DNA of 64,000 nucleotides from Charina bottae (lineage: Eukaryota; Chordata; Lepidosauria; Squamata; Charinaidae), in NCBI GenBank assembly GCA_023362775.1, contig JALMGJ010000006.1, forward strand, positions 8,083,001 through 8,147,000. The letters are read 5' to 3'. A model generated the notes under the pieces. The model was not told the origin of the DNA, did no database searches, and saw only the letters and a program-made list of their open reading frames with translations. Position numbers and translations under genes: made by a program. Shown one piece after another: positions 54,081-64,000 of this stretch; the stretch's first letter is position 1, and each line of letters opens with the position of its first letter.

Positions 54081-55730
54081 AAAAAAAGTAAATAAATTAA
54101 TAAAATAATTATAATGCAAATACTTACATTCTCAAAGAAGAAAAACAACACATAAAAAATGCTTAATAAGTGAAAAAATACAACAGAAAAAAGAAACAAA
54201 GTATAATATATCGTTATAACAGTTAACAGTTTCAATTCTATATATACTTATCTAATTAAATATTATTCAAGTACTTATATATTAATTTCTAATACACTTG
54301 TATAACTATCATTCTTTTTCAACCTACTGTATTTTGTGTAAATGAGTCCCATATTTCATTATACTTGTCCATACAAAGTCTACGTTTATAGGCAATCCGC
54401 TCATAGGTGGCAAGTGCAATCAGGTCTTCAATCCATTGAGTGAATGAGGACGTACATTTATTTTTCCAATGCTGTAATATCATGCTTCTTGCCACTTTAA
54501 TCGTTCCAACTCTAAGCAGCTCTTACGTGTGTAACTATCATAAAACAAAGACAATAAATGTCCAATAACAATTCAATAATCATATTCCAGTATTCATAAC
54601 AAGCCCAGCATTAATCTTAGGTCCTCTGGTCATCCTAGCTACCACTAATCGCATATGCTTCAGTCTTCAAAAGCTCTTTGGAATTTATTTAAATGACAGA
54701 GTTGGAAGCTCTGGGCACATTTGTCTTTCAACAACCACCACCTTTTCGATATGGAGTAGAAGACCGCAAGGTCCCTCCAACCCAAGGATTACACAGGATG
54801 TGTAAACTGGATATCTTCTAGCAAGACCGGCCAAAAGAGGGGGAAGAGATTAAAGTCGCTAAGTCTGAACTCACTCCACATCAGATCCCTCATGTATAAT
54901 AGTAGTAAATATAAATGGCACCTTGTCTTACATTGGTCACTCTCGGATTATAAGAGATACCAAAATGGAGGAAATTGGAAGAAAACGTGGATTTCCATTT
55001 ACCTTATCTATCCGAGCTCATCAATTCTTTTTCCTCTTTGCTGATAAAGAGGAGTTGCTGCCTGTGCGAGCAGAGCTGACATAACCAGTTTGTCAGAAAA
55101 GAAAAGCTGGGAGAACTGGTGCTCCATTTCACAATTGGGACCATTTTGCTCAGCCAGCGTGGGGAAGAGATTAGACGCAGAACAGAGGACAGATGGCCTT
55201 TGAACAAATCTATCACTCGATTTGCCAGCAGTGGCATGGGGGTGAAAGATTTCCCAGCATTTTTCTAGGAAAGGCAAAATTCTCCCATTATTTCTCAAAG
55301 GGGGATTCCCCCATAGCAGTAATATAGGACCCACAGAACACTAAAGGAGTCCCCTCCTAGCCAATGTGGGAGAGAAAGTTTCTATTTTCTAAGAACATGG
55401 GATGAGTTTCATAAGAGCAAAGAAGACATTTCTCTATTTCAGCATCCTAATTATGGATCATCTCCTCCAGGACATTGACCATCATCAATCTTATATTCCT
55501 TTTGATGCCAGATTAAACTTCACTTTCTTTCTTTTGCTGAGCAATGTAAAGCTGGTTCATCTTAAAGGTAGCTGATATCTGTTGTATGGGTTTGCTGGCT
55601 TTCACAGTGTAGCAGTTGCATTATTGTAATGGCAAATGGTGTCTGGATGTTCTCATTGTACTTGACGTACATCTATTGACCCAATAGGAAGACTGAACAA
55701 AGATTAGCTCTTTGTTGGGTTGGGCAGCTT
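54081..55730. other. Unassigned sequence, partly an unidentified dispersed repeat
   Basis: 54090-54500 is A/T-rich with 'ggcaatccgctcataggtgg', which reads like a LINE 3' UTR but cannot be named. 54500-55730 has no recognised feature. Minus frames of 77 and 108 residues at 55.0-55.3 kb overlap in different frames and lack domains. Confidence 0.4.
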
Positions 55731-55731
55731 G

Positions 55732-55903
55732 CAGGGATGTCCATAGTGGGGGGCAAAAAAATCAAGATGGCAGCCTCAACCATACCATTACCCCCTGCCC
55801 ATTTTTTTTGACATATGTTGCATGTTAAAAAGGGGCAGGGCCTTCATTGTGTGGTTGAGGCTGCCATCTTGACTTATTTTACTCTTTCTCACAGACACTC
55901 CTA
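55732..55903. mobile_element. Inverted-repeat DNA transposon (CAGGGATGTCC family)
   Basis: The left arm has 'caagatggcagcctcaacc' and the right arm 'ggttgaggctgccatcttg'. The arms pair over about 45 bp. The outer left end CAGGGATGTCCATAG matches the MITE at 1038. The right outer end (cacagacactccta) is eroded. Confidence 0.75.
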
Positions 55904-56415
55904 ATTGTTTGCCTAATGAATATATCCTTTCCTGTCTTTTTCTGCCCTTTCCCTATCCAGTTATCTCTTCCCCCCTTGCCTCAAATACATCCATTTTTGC
56001 ACTGTTTCACCCACTTCTTTTTCCTTCCCTTCCAGTTTAGCTGTTCCTTTCTTTCATCCATCTCTCTCCCATTTTTCTCCCCTTTTGGGGAGGAGCTATT
56101 CTGCTGGAAGATGAGGGATTTGGTCATCTGTGTTTCAGTTTGGGAAACTGGATTTTGTGTGAGAGAGAATGTTTGGTAGAAGCAGTTGGGAATCAATTCT
56201 GTAAATGGGGTACTTTATTTTACAGGCAATTAATTGTAATTAGTAGTAATCACTTCAATTAGTATAAATTTATTTTTTATCCTGTCTTTCTTTTGGGGGG
56301 AGGTAGATATATGCAGACATCAATCTGTCAAATGCAATCTTTCTTGGGTAGGACTCTCCAACCTTGGTTTCAGCTGGATTTAGCAACCTAAGGATGACAA
56401 ATTGAGATAGTACAA
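55904..56415. other. Unassigned sequence
   Basis: Pyrimidine-rich around 55930-56090. No gene or named repeat. Confidence 0.4.
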
Positions 56416-56417
56416 GA

Positions 56418-56601
56418 CTGAAGGCAAAAGGAGAAGGGGACGGCAGAGGATGAGATGGTTAGATAGCATCACCGATGTAATGAACATGAATTTGAGTAAA
56501 CTCCGGGAGACAGTGGAGGACAGGAAGGCTTGGCGTGCTATGGTCCGTGAGGTCGCGAAGAGTCGGACATGACTAAACAACTGAACAACAACAACAACAA
56601 C
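56418..56601 (+). mobile_element. BovB (RTE) LINE, terminal fragment with CAA tail
   Basis: Encodes the final stretch from GKRRRGRQRMRWLDSITDVMNMN to VREVAKSRT-like residues and a stop, then 'ctgaacaacaacaacaac'. The shortest BovB copy here. Confidence 0.93.
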
Positions 56602-57455
56602 ATACATTTCTATTGCATCTTCCTTCTTTTGCAGGGGGCTCATTTTAACTTCAGAGCTGTCTTCCTTCCAGGTAAATATTACACTGTCTTGGCATTCCAG
56701 AATGGAATTTGGGATTGGAAAAAAAAACTTTTAACAAAAAGTAACATACTGTCTTCCTTCAAATATTTGTCGTCTAAGTAAGTATTGTTTTTAATCAATG
56801 CAAGAACTTTCAACCAAGTAGATGGCTCCAAAACAAAGAGAAATGACATAATCCAAAAAGAAGGTCACCTTTGATTTAGAAATGCAAAATGCACATGCTA
56901 CATTATTTGCACAGAAACTAATTTAGAAATAATTATTCTAGTTTAAATAGGACCAGAATACATTTTACCATATTGAGAAAGACAATGTTTCTCCCTTCTA
57001 CAATACTAATGAATGGGCAATTTCAAGACTTTCTCTCTCTATTCCTAAGGTTCTTTAGCTTGAAACCAGATTAGACATCTCCTTCAAACAGAGTTGGGAA
57101 CAGCAACATAACTCTACTAATGTGGCCTCCAAAAACCTTTTTTTTTTTTTGAGGCTAGCAGAAGCCCTCCAGCCCTACAATTGCCAAAAATCAGCAGCAC
57201 TCTTTTCTGCCATTTTTTAAGGTGGGAAAGATACAACTTCTGTAACATTGATCATTACTCTACCCACTCTGGAGCTTGTCCTCTCGAAAAGGTGATAACT
57301 GAGAAATAGGTAATCCCAAAACAGAGGATAGTTTTGCTCTGTCTACAATAAGGCACTCTAGGATTAATTAATTTGATATATGTGTATTTCACCTATTCTC
57401 GGGGGGGGGTCAAGGTAATGTAGATGGGAGTCAGTTCTAATTTTATTTATTTGTA
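56602..57455. other. Unassigned sequence
   Basis: No gene. A T-run (57138-57151) and a G-run near 57403 are the only low-complexity tracts. Confidence 0.4.
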
Positions 57456-57459
57456 AGAT

Positions 57460-57775
57460 CTGTACAATAGTGGAACGGTCTTCCTGTAGTGGCCTTGGTT
57501 ATCGCTGGAGGTTTTTGAGGAGAAGGTAGACAAGCACCTTTCAAAGATGATTTAATCAGTTTTCCTGCTTATTGCAGAGTTGGACTAGATCAGTGTTTCT
57601 CAACCTTGGCAAGTTTAAGATGGGTGGACTTCAAGTCCCAGAATTCCCCAGCCAGCCATGGCTGGGGAATTCTGGGACTTGAAGTCCACCCATCTTAAAC
57701 TTGCCGAGGTTGAGAAACACTGGACTAGATGATTCTTGTGATCCTTTCCAATGCCATAATTTTATAACTGTTTCA
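57460..57775 (+). mobile_element. CR1 LINE 3' end, interrupted by a hAT MITE
   Basis: 'cttggttatcgctggaggtttttgagg', 'gcttattgcagagttggactagat' and, after the MITE, 'gattcttgtgatcctttccaatgcc' form the CR1 3' terminus. Confidence 0.82.
57591..57722. mobile_element. Near-perfect palindromic hAT MITE inside CR1
   Basis: 132 bp that fold on themselves almost completely: CAGTGTTTCTCAACCTTGGC at the left and its complement at the right, meeting at 'cagccatggctg'. A perfect 8-bp duplication, gactagat, of CR1 sequence lies at 57583-57590 and 57723-57730. The reference copy for the fragments at 29.3, 46.2, 47.3 and 63.75 kb. Confidence 0.95.
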
Positions 57776-58160
57776 CTGATTACTTCAACTTATATGCTGC
57801 TGCATTTCCATAGACTCTGAGCATCTTATGATTAAGGACATAAAACATAAAAAAACCAATCATATCACCATAACAGTAAGAAGGCCCTGATGCATTTTCA
57901 CCATGGCAACCTCTGCGAGGTAGGTGGGATGACAGAAACACACACACACACACACACAGAGAGAGAGAATAATTCAAAATTATTTTGTGAGCTCTGTGTT
58001 CAAGTAGGGTGTTCAACCTGCACCTCTCTAGTTTCATTCCATTTTCTAACCACTGAAGTATGTTATTTCTCAGTGTAGTGCTACATGTTATGATCATGTT
58101 ACAGGGTACCACCTGAGTGAGATATGGACTATCATACAGAAATTCAACACAGCTACAACA
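57776..58160. other. Unassigned sequence with (CA)n(GA)n
   Basis: The CA/GA microsatellite is at 57940-57968. Nothing else is recognised. Confidence 0.5.
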
Positions 58161-58167
58161 TGGAGGA

Positions 58168-58384
58168 GAACCAGTTTGTTGTAGTGGTTAAGGCACCAGG
58201 CTAGAAACCTGTGAGTTCTAGTTCTGCCTTAGGGACAAAGCCAGCTGGGGGACCTTGGGCCAGTCCCTCTCTCTCAGCCTTAGGAAGAAGACAAGGACAA
58301 ACCACTTCCGAAATCTTGCCAAAAAAACTGCAGGGACTTGTCCAGGCAGTCACCAGGAGTCAAGAGTGACTTGAAAGCATGTGC
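58168..58384 (+). mobile_element. Sauria-type SINE, monomer
   Basis: 'accagtttgttgtagtggtt', 'gagttctagttctgcctta', 'ggacaaaccacttccgaaa', then 'caggcagtcaccaggagtc' and a short CA tract. Confidence 0.88.
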
Positions 58385-59105
58385 GCACACACATACACAC
58401 ACAAAACAAAGACCACGGACTATTGGGCAATTTGGCATTTGAATTAGGAAAGTGATATTGGGAAACCAGTTAGCAAACTTCTGGGTACTTATGCCTTAGT
58501 TTCTTAACCAGCACAGAGGGCTACAACTGGAATATAGATTAGAAGCTGGAGCCACTTGCAACAAATCTGAAGGGTTCTTGGCAAGCTAAGCCAGCCACTA
58601 GTCTTCACTCTCACTCAGACTATCAAGAATTGAATCCTTCACTGAAATACCTAGTGTCCCAAACCGAATACCTAGTATCCCAATATTGCCAAACCGCACA
58701 TTCCCTCTGCAAAGCCCCTTGATTTATCATTCAGCAAGTCCCATTTAGCTTCAATTTCTTGCAATGGAAGCCTTCCGTGCTGGCCTCTGCTGCAGTGTGG
58801 TCTTGCTAATGGATTTGAACAGGAACAAAGTCCAGGGATGCTAATGCAGGGATAATAATGCATAATGTAGAATAAATCATTTGCGAAGAAGGAGTCAGCA
58901 GTTTTGCTAAGTGATACCTTCTAAGTTCAGTAACACTGAAAGACCAAAAGAGAAGGTAAACACACACAGACACCCCTGACTATATTTTAATACTACACTG
59001 TTCTTCGTATTTTTCATAAAAATAATCAGTAAAGAAGACATGATGCCCCCTTGCAGTGATTTCATGAAAAAAGGGAGAATCCATCCATACAATCTATAGT
59101 TATTG
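58385..59105. other. Unassigned sequence
   Basis: No gene. 'gaatacctagt.tcccaa' is repeated near 58644-58685. Confidence 0.4.
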
Positions 59106-59109
59106 AGAA

Positions 59110-59250
59110 TTTTACATGAAGTGAAAGACAAATCTAAAGAAAAAGAAAGAAAAAAAGAAGGTAAAAGAAAAAGAAACTAAAGTTATGAAATGTAATGACT
59201 TCCAACCTTCTCTTCAACAGATAATTACAAACGTATACTCCTTCCTTCCT
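59110..59250 (-). mobile_element. L1 LINE 3' UTR fragment
   Basis: 'aatgacttccaaccttctcttcaacagata' is the complement of the L1 UTR phrase at 20.73 kb, preceded by the A/G-rich complement of its pyrimidine tract. Confidence 0.7.
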
Positions 59251-60485
59251 CTTAGATGAGAATTTATCCATAGAATCAGGGTTCTATCAACCCATAATCA
59301 TCACGTAGGAATGATTCCAGGAAACATGGCCATCACTCTGCTGGCTTTGTTCACCCACAGTAATTAAATTTAACTTAACGCTATTGGCTACGTAGTGCTG
59401 AGGAATACCACATTTAATAAGGGAACCCTAATTGACTGAGATCAATGTACAAAGTGAAATAATTCATAACCAGAAAAGAAATACTGATAAAGAAGAGGAG
59501 GAGGAGGAGGAGGAGGAAGAAAACAACAGCCAAGAAAAGGCTGGAGCAAAGCTGTTTTTGAGAAATACTTTAGTCTCTTTTCAAACAAAAACTTAAATAT
59601 GAATATTCACTACAGCCCTATAAATTAATAGAAATACTATGTCAAAATCTTGTCTTCCAATTTCATGAATGTTTTCTCCCTGGCAGAAAAAGCTTCTGAT
59701 TTTTAAAATTTTATTCTCATGTGAATTAGAACATTATTTTGCTTTTCTTTTGGTGGTGTGGTTGTGTCTCTGTAATATACATAAGTGAGAATGTTTTTGT
59801 TCGTTTGGGAACAATTCCTTCCTCCTGTCTTTCCTTGGGAATAATGGAAGTATCAGAAGTGTAGGAGGTTGCAGGCTGCTGGAGAGAAGATTGAACGATG
59901 AAAAACAGGACCTTCACACATTCCTGGTAGTCACCTTTTAAGGGAAGAACTGTAAGCAGCAGCAGTTCAAATGTTAATGAATGATTCTTCTCCTTTGGGA
60001 AAAGGAATTGAAAGCAGTTGTCCTTCAAAGTGGATAAGAATAGTAAGAATGGTGGAGGAAGCTTGAAAAATGATTAGATGTCTAGGAGTTACTTAATACA
60101 GCCATATACTGTAAGGACATTATTGAATAATTTGGGGGTATTCTACCAATCTCTTACATCTCTGTATTTTTTAAATTCTTCTTCAGACTCTTTAAACAGA
60201 GTAGAAGGAGAGCTGTGTGCATCTGCATGCCAAAAATCAGGAGTCTGCTGGCATCTTTTCAAACAAACAAAAACTTATGCCTTTTTTAAAAAAATGTTGG
60301 TCTGAAAAGGTGCTTTCAGAGAAAGGGAATGGAATGATATAGAGAACAAGAGAAAACTCAAGAGACTGTTTTAAAATCTGCAAGCTAAATGCAGGCTGAT
60401 GATCTAGCTGAAACCTGGAAGATTTTGAGAAACCCATTAAGATAATTAAATTGTAGGCCGATACCTATGTTTAACTATCAATTTA
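59251..60485. other. Unassigned sequence
   Basis: (GAG)n lies near 59492-59518. The 100-residue minus frame (59726-60028) has no recognised domain. Confidence 0.4.
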
Positions 60486-60487
60486 AT

Positions 60488-60857
60488 AGAATTGTGCAAA
60501 TATTCAACCCTTTGAAATCAGTTTAGAGGAATTCAACTACCCCCAATGGATTTGTTGAGTTGAATATCAAATATGTCTGAATTCTTCTGTCAAATCAATT
60601 TGTTTAGCTGAATCAGACTTATCCCAATCAATTTGGAGTTATTTGGTTGCTTTGCACACTTGAACACATAGTACATTTTACCAATCCACATTGGTCCAAA
60701 TCAAAGTGAAACTGGTTCCATTCAGAGATTCAGTTTCAATTGATTCAGATAACAAAGCTGGACTGATTTTACAAATTGGTTGAATGAGATCGATTCTACC
60801 AACAGATCTGAATGTTCAAACTGAGTCTGATTCACACTTTCCTAGTCCTTACATGTT
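60488..60857. repeat. Degenerate GAATTCAA-word sequence, possible old inverted-repeat element
   Basis: About 370 bp are dominated by variants of 'gaattcaa', 'gattcag' and 'caatttg' on both strands. The edges 'gaattgtgcaaatattc' and 'attcacactttcctagtcc' are roughly inverted. Similar wording begins at 26024. Confidence 0.4.
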
Positions 60858-60979
60858 TATAAATATGAAAATATACCATTAAGTTGGTTTTCAGTGTTCA
60901 CATTTTCCAAAGGAAACCAAATTTGCAGTAGAGAGGGCACTTTGAAGCCCTCACATCAGAGAATTGATTTGTGCATAAT

Positions 60980-61540
60980 GTTATTTATTTATTTATTTAT
61001 TTATTTATTTGTTTATTTGTTTATTTGTTTATTTGTTTATTCGATTTATCACCGCCCAACTCCCTCACAGGGACTCTGGGTGGTTTGCAATCCCACACAA
61101 ACTCCAATACAATATAAATAGAGTCAATAAACATTAAAATAAGCAATTTAAAAAATACAATAAATATATTATAATAAAATCAAGATGGTGGTATCTTTTT
61201 TTAAAACAATGGAAAGGGCAATTCTAGGGCTATCCTAATGTATTAGCCATCCCCAAGAGTGTATACTCTTTTTCCCGCCCCAGGCCTGTTGGAAGAACCA
61301 AGTCTTGAGTTTTTTCCGGAAGTCCAAGAGCGAGGGGGACTGTCTTAACTCTGGGGGAAGAATATTCCACAGGGCAGGTGCTACTGCAGAGAAGGCACGC
61401 TTCCGTGACCCTGTTAGATGGAATTCTTTAACCGATGGGGTCTCATCACCATGAGGTTGCCTTCTTCTCAACTCCAGTGAGGGTTGAGAGAGGTTTCAGC
61501 TATCCTGAACTGGGTTGGTGTTAAAGTAGCATTTTTCCTC
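60980..61540 (-). mobile_element. L2/CR1-clade LINE 3' end
   Basis: The minus frame (61471 to 61235) encodes SRKRAFSAVAPALWNILPPE, then LRQSPSLLDFRKKLKTWFFQQA. RAFS..AP.LWN.LP..LR...SL..F...LKT is a well-known C-terminal signature of L2-like LINEs. The 3' end is 'ccgcccaactccctc' in complement and a (TTTA)n(TTTG)n tract (60980-61042), the reversed tail. The upstream reverse transcriptase is missing. Confidence 0.82.
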
Positions 61541-62095
61541 TAACTTTTGACAGTGTTCAAGGGCAGCTTCAAGGTATGTTAACTCTGTCAGGCTGTGTCA
61601 CTCATTACCTTGGAGGAAGGTCAGGGGACTGCAGTGACTTGGAACCAAAGCAATCAAGGCAGGAGAGGCATCAGCAATGAGGGTGGTGAACGTCATGCTG
61701 GTCTAGTTTCCTGCCAACTCAAGGATGGGAGGACAGCACTTCAGTTCACAGTGGGAAAAGTCTCTAAGAGGAAGAGGAAGTCAGCACCAGTCAAGGGAAA
61801 GGTCATCATTTGAGGAGTGAATCATGCATGGTATGGAAACAGTGGTAGTATCTACTGTAAAGTAGGCAATAATTGGTTCAGATGGAAAACCTGGCTACCC
61901 CCTGACTCCCCTTCCTCCAACTTGGCTGGCCCACTGGACTCTCATCTGGATGCCTGGAGGGAAACCAGACTAGCTCATTCCTGAGCTGCAACAGCACACT
62001 TGCCAATGGAGCCACGGCGATAGACAAGGCAACTGGGCAGCAGCACAGTTAGTGAGGCAAATAATTGAGTCCTCCTGTTGAAGATCAACCTGACC
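61541..62095. other. Unassigned sequence
   Basis: No gene is recognised. The region may be an eroded 5' continuation of the LINE that ends at 62.55 kb. Confidence 0.35.
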
Positions 62096-62099
62096 CTGC

Positions 62100-62550
62100 T
62101 GGCTTCTTCCTCAAAGGAAGAATTAACAACTACTTTGCAGGAACTGGACCAGATGAGGATAGGGAGATGTTTTTTCTGCTTCTCTCACAACGTTAGAACT
62201 CTGGGTTATTCTGTTAAGGCTAAAGTGAGGAGATTTAGGATGGCTAGCATGAAGTACTCCTTTACAAAACATAAACTGTGGCATTTGCTAGCCTCAGAGG
62301 TGAAGGACACCACCAGTTTAGAAGGTTTTAAGGGGTGCCACTGGAGAAATTTAGGGAAGAACTATCCTAGATATTGCTATTCCTACCTTCTGAACTACAG
62401 CATACCTTCCTTGATATGACAGAAGACAACTATCGTTCTTCTGTCCATATCTATGAACTACCTGGATGCATGTGGTCGCTGTTTGCTATGTGACACACAG
62501 TGTTGGTTTGATGGGCTTCCAGCCTAACAGAGCTGTTCTTATGCTCTTAT
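62100..62550 (+). mobile_element. CR1-like LINE 3' region
   Basis: 'ttagaaggttttaaggggtg', 'gatgggcttccagcctaacag' and the terminus 'ctgttcttatgctcttat' are the plus-strand version of the element seen in reverse at 11.78 and 63.48 kb. The 113-residue frame over it is not a known protein. Confidence 0.6.
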
Positions 62551-63210
62551 AGGAAAATGGAACTGAAAGAAATCCAGTTATTGATCATCATAGAGAACTA
62601 TGTCCTAAATTTTGCCTATGCTAGAATAGCTGCAAAAATTCCTAGTAATATTCAAAAAAGTATCATTTTGATACTTCCATGGATTGCCTTAACATTTGAA
62701 AAAAAACTTGGGAACCCCTATTGTTCAAATCTCTGCCCCCAATTATTTTTCATGTACTTCCCCAGCATGGAACCCAGCCATGAAGTTTCTTCCTATTTAA
62801 CATTATCTTATCTGATAGGCTTATCTAAGCCTCTCCTCCCCAAAGATTACAGTCAAAGCCCAGAGAGGTCCACTCCTACATCCTTAACTATAAATAACCA
62901 CCCCAACAAAAACATGGAGTTGCACACTGCATTTTTAATATAACTTGTAGCTTGACCTTACTTCAGGCTCATCCTGAGTGGCAGACAACTCATCTTTAAT
63001 CCATAACCCACTTAAATTCACACAGTTGGATCAGAGCCTTTTTAATCCTTTTGAAAGTCAAGAGGTCCAAACAGTTTTAAAACAAAGTATATTGTGATGG
63101 TTAGGCTGTGGATCAGTGATGAGTGTCAGATGGAGTCTCCTTTGGGTAACATTGTTTGGTCAACTAAAATACACACAAGTGAATGCTGACATCTTGTGGA
63201 CACAAGAAAT
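62551..63210. other. Unassigned sequence
   Basis: A 128-residue plus frame (62557-62943) has no recognised domain or codon signal. Treated as chance. Confidence 0.4.
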
Positions 63211-63223
63211 ACTATCACAAATA

Positions 63224-63460
63224 TCCTCCTTTAGATGATAAAAGGACTTAAAATAACATCTCAATATAACCATGACCTAGCCCCAGGTGTAAGGTCACAC
63301 AGCTACCTAGAAACATATTTAGGATTCCCTTACCAACTTTGCTCAGACTGAAGAAGCTCCTTGGATAAGGAGTGAAACGTTTCCACTGAGAAAATAGAAA
63401 TCCAGTTGACATGATTCAAGCTACAGACAATTCCACCTGGATGACTGAGAACCTTCATAG
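63224..63460 (+). mobile_element. Penelope-like element HHR-A, right arm
   Basis: 237 bp from 'tcctcctttagatgataaaa' to 'gagaaccttcatag'. A perfect 13-bp duplication, actatcacaaata, lies at 63211-63223 and 63461-63473. Confidence 0.8.
63348..63386 (+). ncRNA. Hammerhead-ribozyme-like motif, HHR-A
   Basis: CUGAAGA, CUCCUU/AAGGAG helix II, GAAA and ACGU are all intact. Confidence 0.58.
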
Positions 63461-63481
63461 ACTATCACAAATAAAAAACAG

Positions 63482-63720
63482 AAGATTAGAAGAATAGCCT
63501 TGATGGATCAAGCCAAGGCCATCTTAGTCCAGAATTTTGTTTTTCACAATGGCCACCCAGATGTCTCTTGGGGACTCACAAGGAGAAGATTGGGGTGTAC
63601 CCATCTCCCTCCCTTGTTCCCCAATATCCTTGGTAGTTGGAGGTATGCTGTCTTGCACCCATTAAATCTTCAGGATCCTCCATCCAAGCCTTGCCACAGG
63701 TCATTCAGGATACAGACTAA
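63482..63720 (-). mobile_element. CR1-like LINE 3' terminus
   Basis: 'agaatagccttgatggatcaagccaaggccatcttagtcc' and 'aatggccacccagatgtctc' parallel the start of 11778-12300. It begins directly after the Penelope-like insertion and its duplication. Confidence 0.6.
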
Positions 63721-63752
63721 TGTGGCTTCTACCCCATGCCCAGGGACTAGAT

Positions 63753-63823
63753 CAGTGTTTCTCAACCTTGGCAGTTTTAAGCTGGGTGGACTTCAACTCC
63801 CAGAATTCCCCAGCCAGCATGGG
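63753..63823. mobile_element. hAT MITE, left half
   Basis: CAGTGTTTCTCAACCTTGGC through 'ccccagccagcatgggga' is the left arm of the palindromic hAT MITE, again preceded by 'gactagat'. Confidence 0.75.
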
Positions 63824-64000
63824 GAACTAAATCAAGGCTGGGTTATTTGAGTTTCTCATGCTTTCTACTTTCTCACAATTGTGTAATCTTTTCTACAAGT
63901 CCTCTCTTAACAGCTTAATCATAATCTTCCTATCCCCAACATTAGCTCTACATTCCCTTCCACAGTTCTCTTTAAGAGTCTCTGGTATCTCTCCTTCTCT

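Noticed and set aside
57591..57722. Intrinsic terminator or microRNA hairpin
   Set aside because: The near-perfect palindrome has hAT ends and an exact 8-bp duplication, which explain it as a MITE.
62557..62943. 128-residue plus ORF
   Set aside because: No domain, no codon bias, no partner exon; adjoining sequence is a LINE end.

Overview
The window reads as AT-rich vertebrate nuclear DNA from a squamate reptile (lizard or snake; species not determined). The diagnostic content is the mixture of repeats: several 5'-truncated BovB (RTE) LINE copies whose C-terminal reverse-transcriptase reading frame is easily recognised, tRNA-derived SINEs of two head types, CR1, L2-like, L1 and a probable R4-type LINE, hAT and Tigger-like DNA transposons, and abundant microsatellites. 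I found no convincing host protein-coding exon, rRNA or functional tRNA gene. The long open frames are LINE remnants, SINE arrays whose period is a multiple of three, or microsatellites. The best reading is an intron or intergenic region filled by nested mobile elements, with stretches of complex single-copy sequence between them.

Layout. 0-8 kb: an L1 tail, a small hAT-like MITE, two tRNA-SINEs in opposite orientation, a hammerhead-bearing fold-back element (4.3 kb), an L2-like tail, a Tigger-like element nested in an inverted-repeat transposon (6.0-6.6 kb) and a SINE whose body is repeated three times (7.6-8.0 kb). 9.8-10.4 kb: a Penelope-like fold-back element with identical inverted arms. 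11.8-12.3 kb: a CR1-like 3' end. 13.8-14.6 kb: another hammerhead-bearing element with a SINE inside it. 15.0-15.5 kb: a hAT element with unrelated GC-rich cargo. 16.8-18.4 kb: two RTE elements side by side, the second split by a Penelope-like insertion. 18.8-22.9 kb: a tRNA-SINE, a hammerhead element, an L1 3' end, a second Tigger-like copy and a hAT composite. 25.5-26.7 kb: BovB and L2-like LINE. 31.4-33.2 kb: L2-like LINE and an R4-type endonuclease fragment between (TAA)n tracts. 37-39.5 kb: L1 tails, one inside CR1. 41.0-44.8 kb: hAT, LTR, SINE, Penelope-like, CR1 and L2-like pieces, a 190-bp compound microsatellite and two SINEs with similar heads but different tails. 45.6-54.1 kb: SINEs, CR1, hAT MITEs, BovB, a solo LTR and two SINE tandem arrays. 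55.7-64 kb: inverted-repeat transposon, BovB fragment, a palindromic hAT MITE in CR1, L1, L2-like and CR1-like ends, and a further Penelope-like copy.

How they work together. BovB is the likely source of retrotransposition machinery for SINEs whose 3' ends resemble the BovB terminus, while one SINE carries an L2-like tail. The most unusual material is a set of short elements with hammerhead-ribozyme-like cores (CUGANGA, helix II, GAAA, ACGU). Their arrangement matches the hammerhead motifs known from Penelope-like retroelements, and four copies of one subfamily sit between target-site duplications of about 13 bp. A second notable feature is a SINE multimer with a 101-102 bp period, created at a short AAACCA homology and found at three loci.
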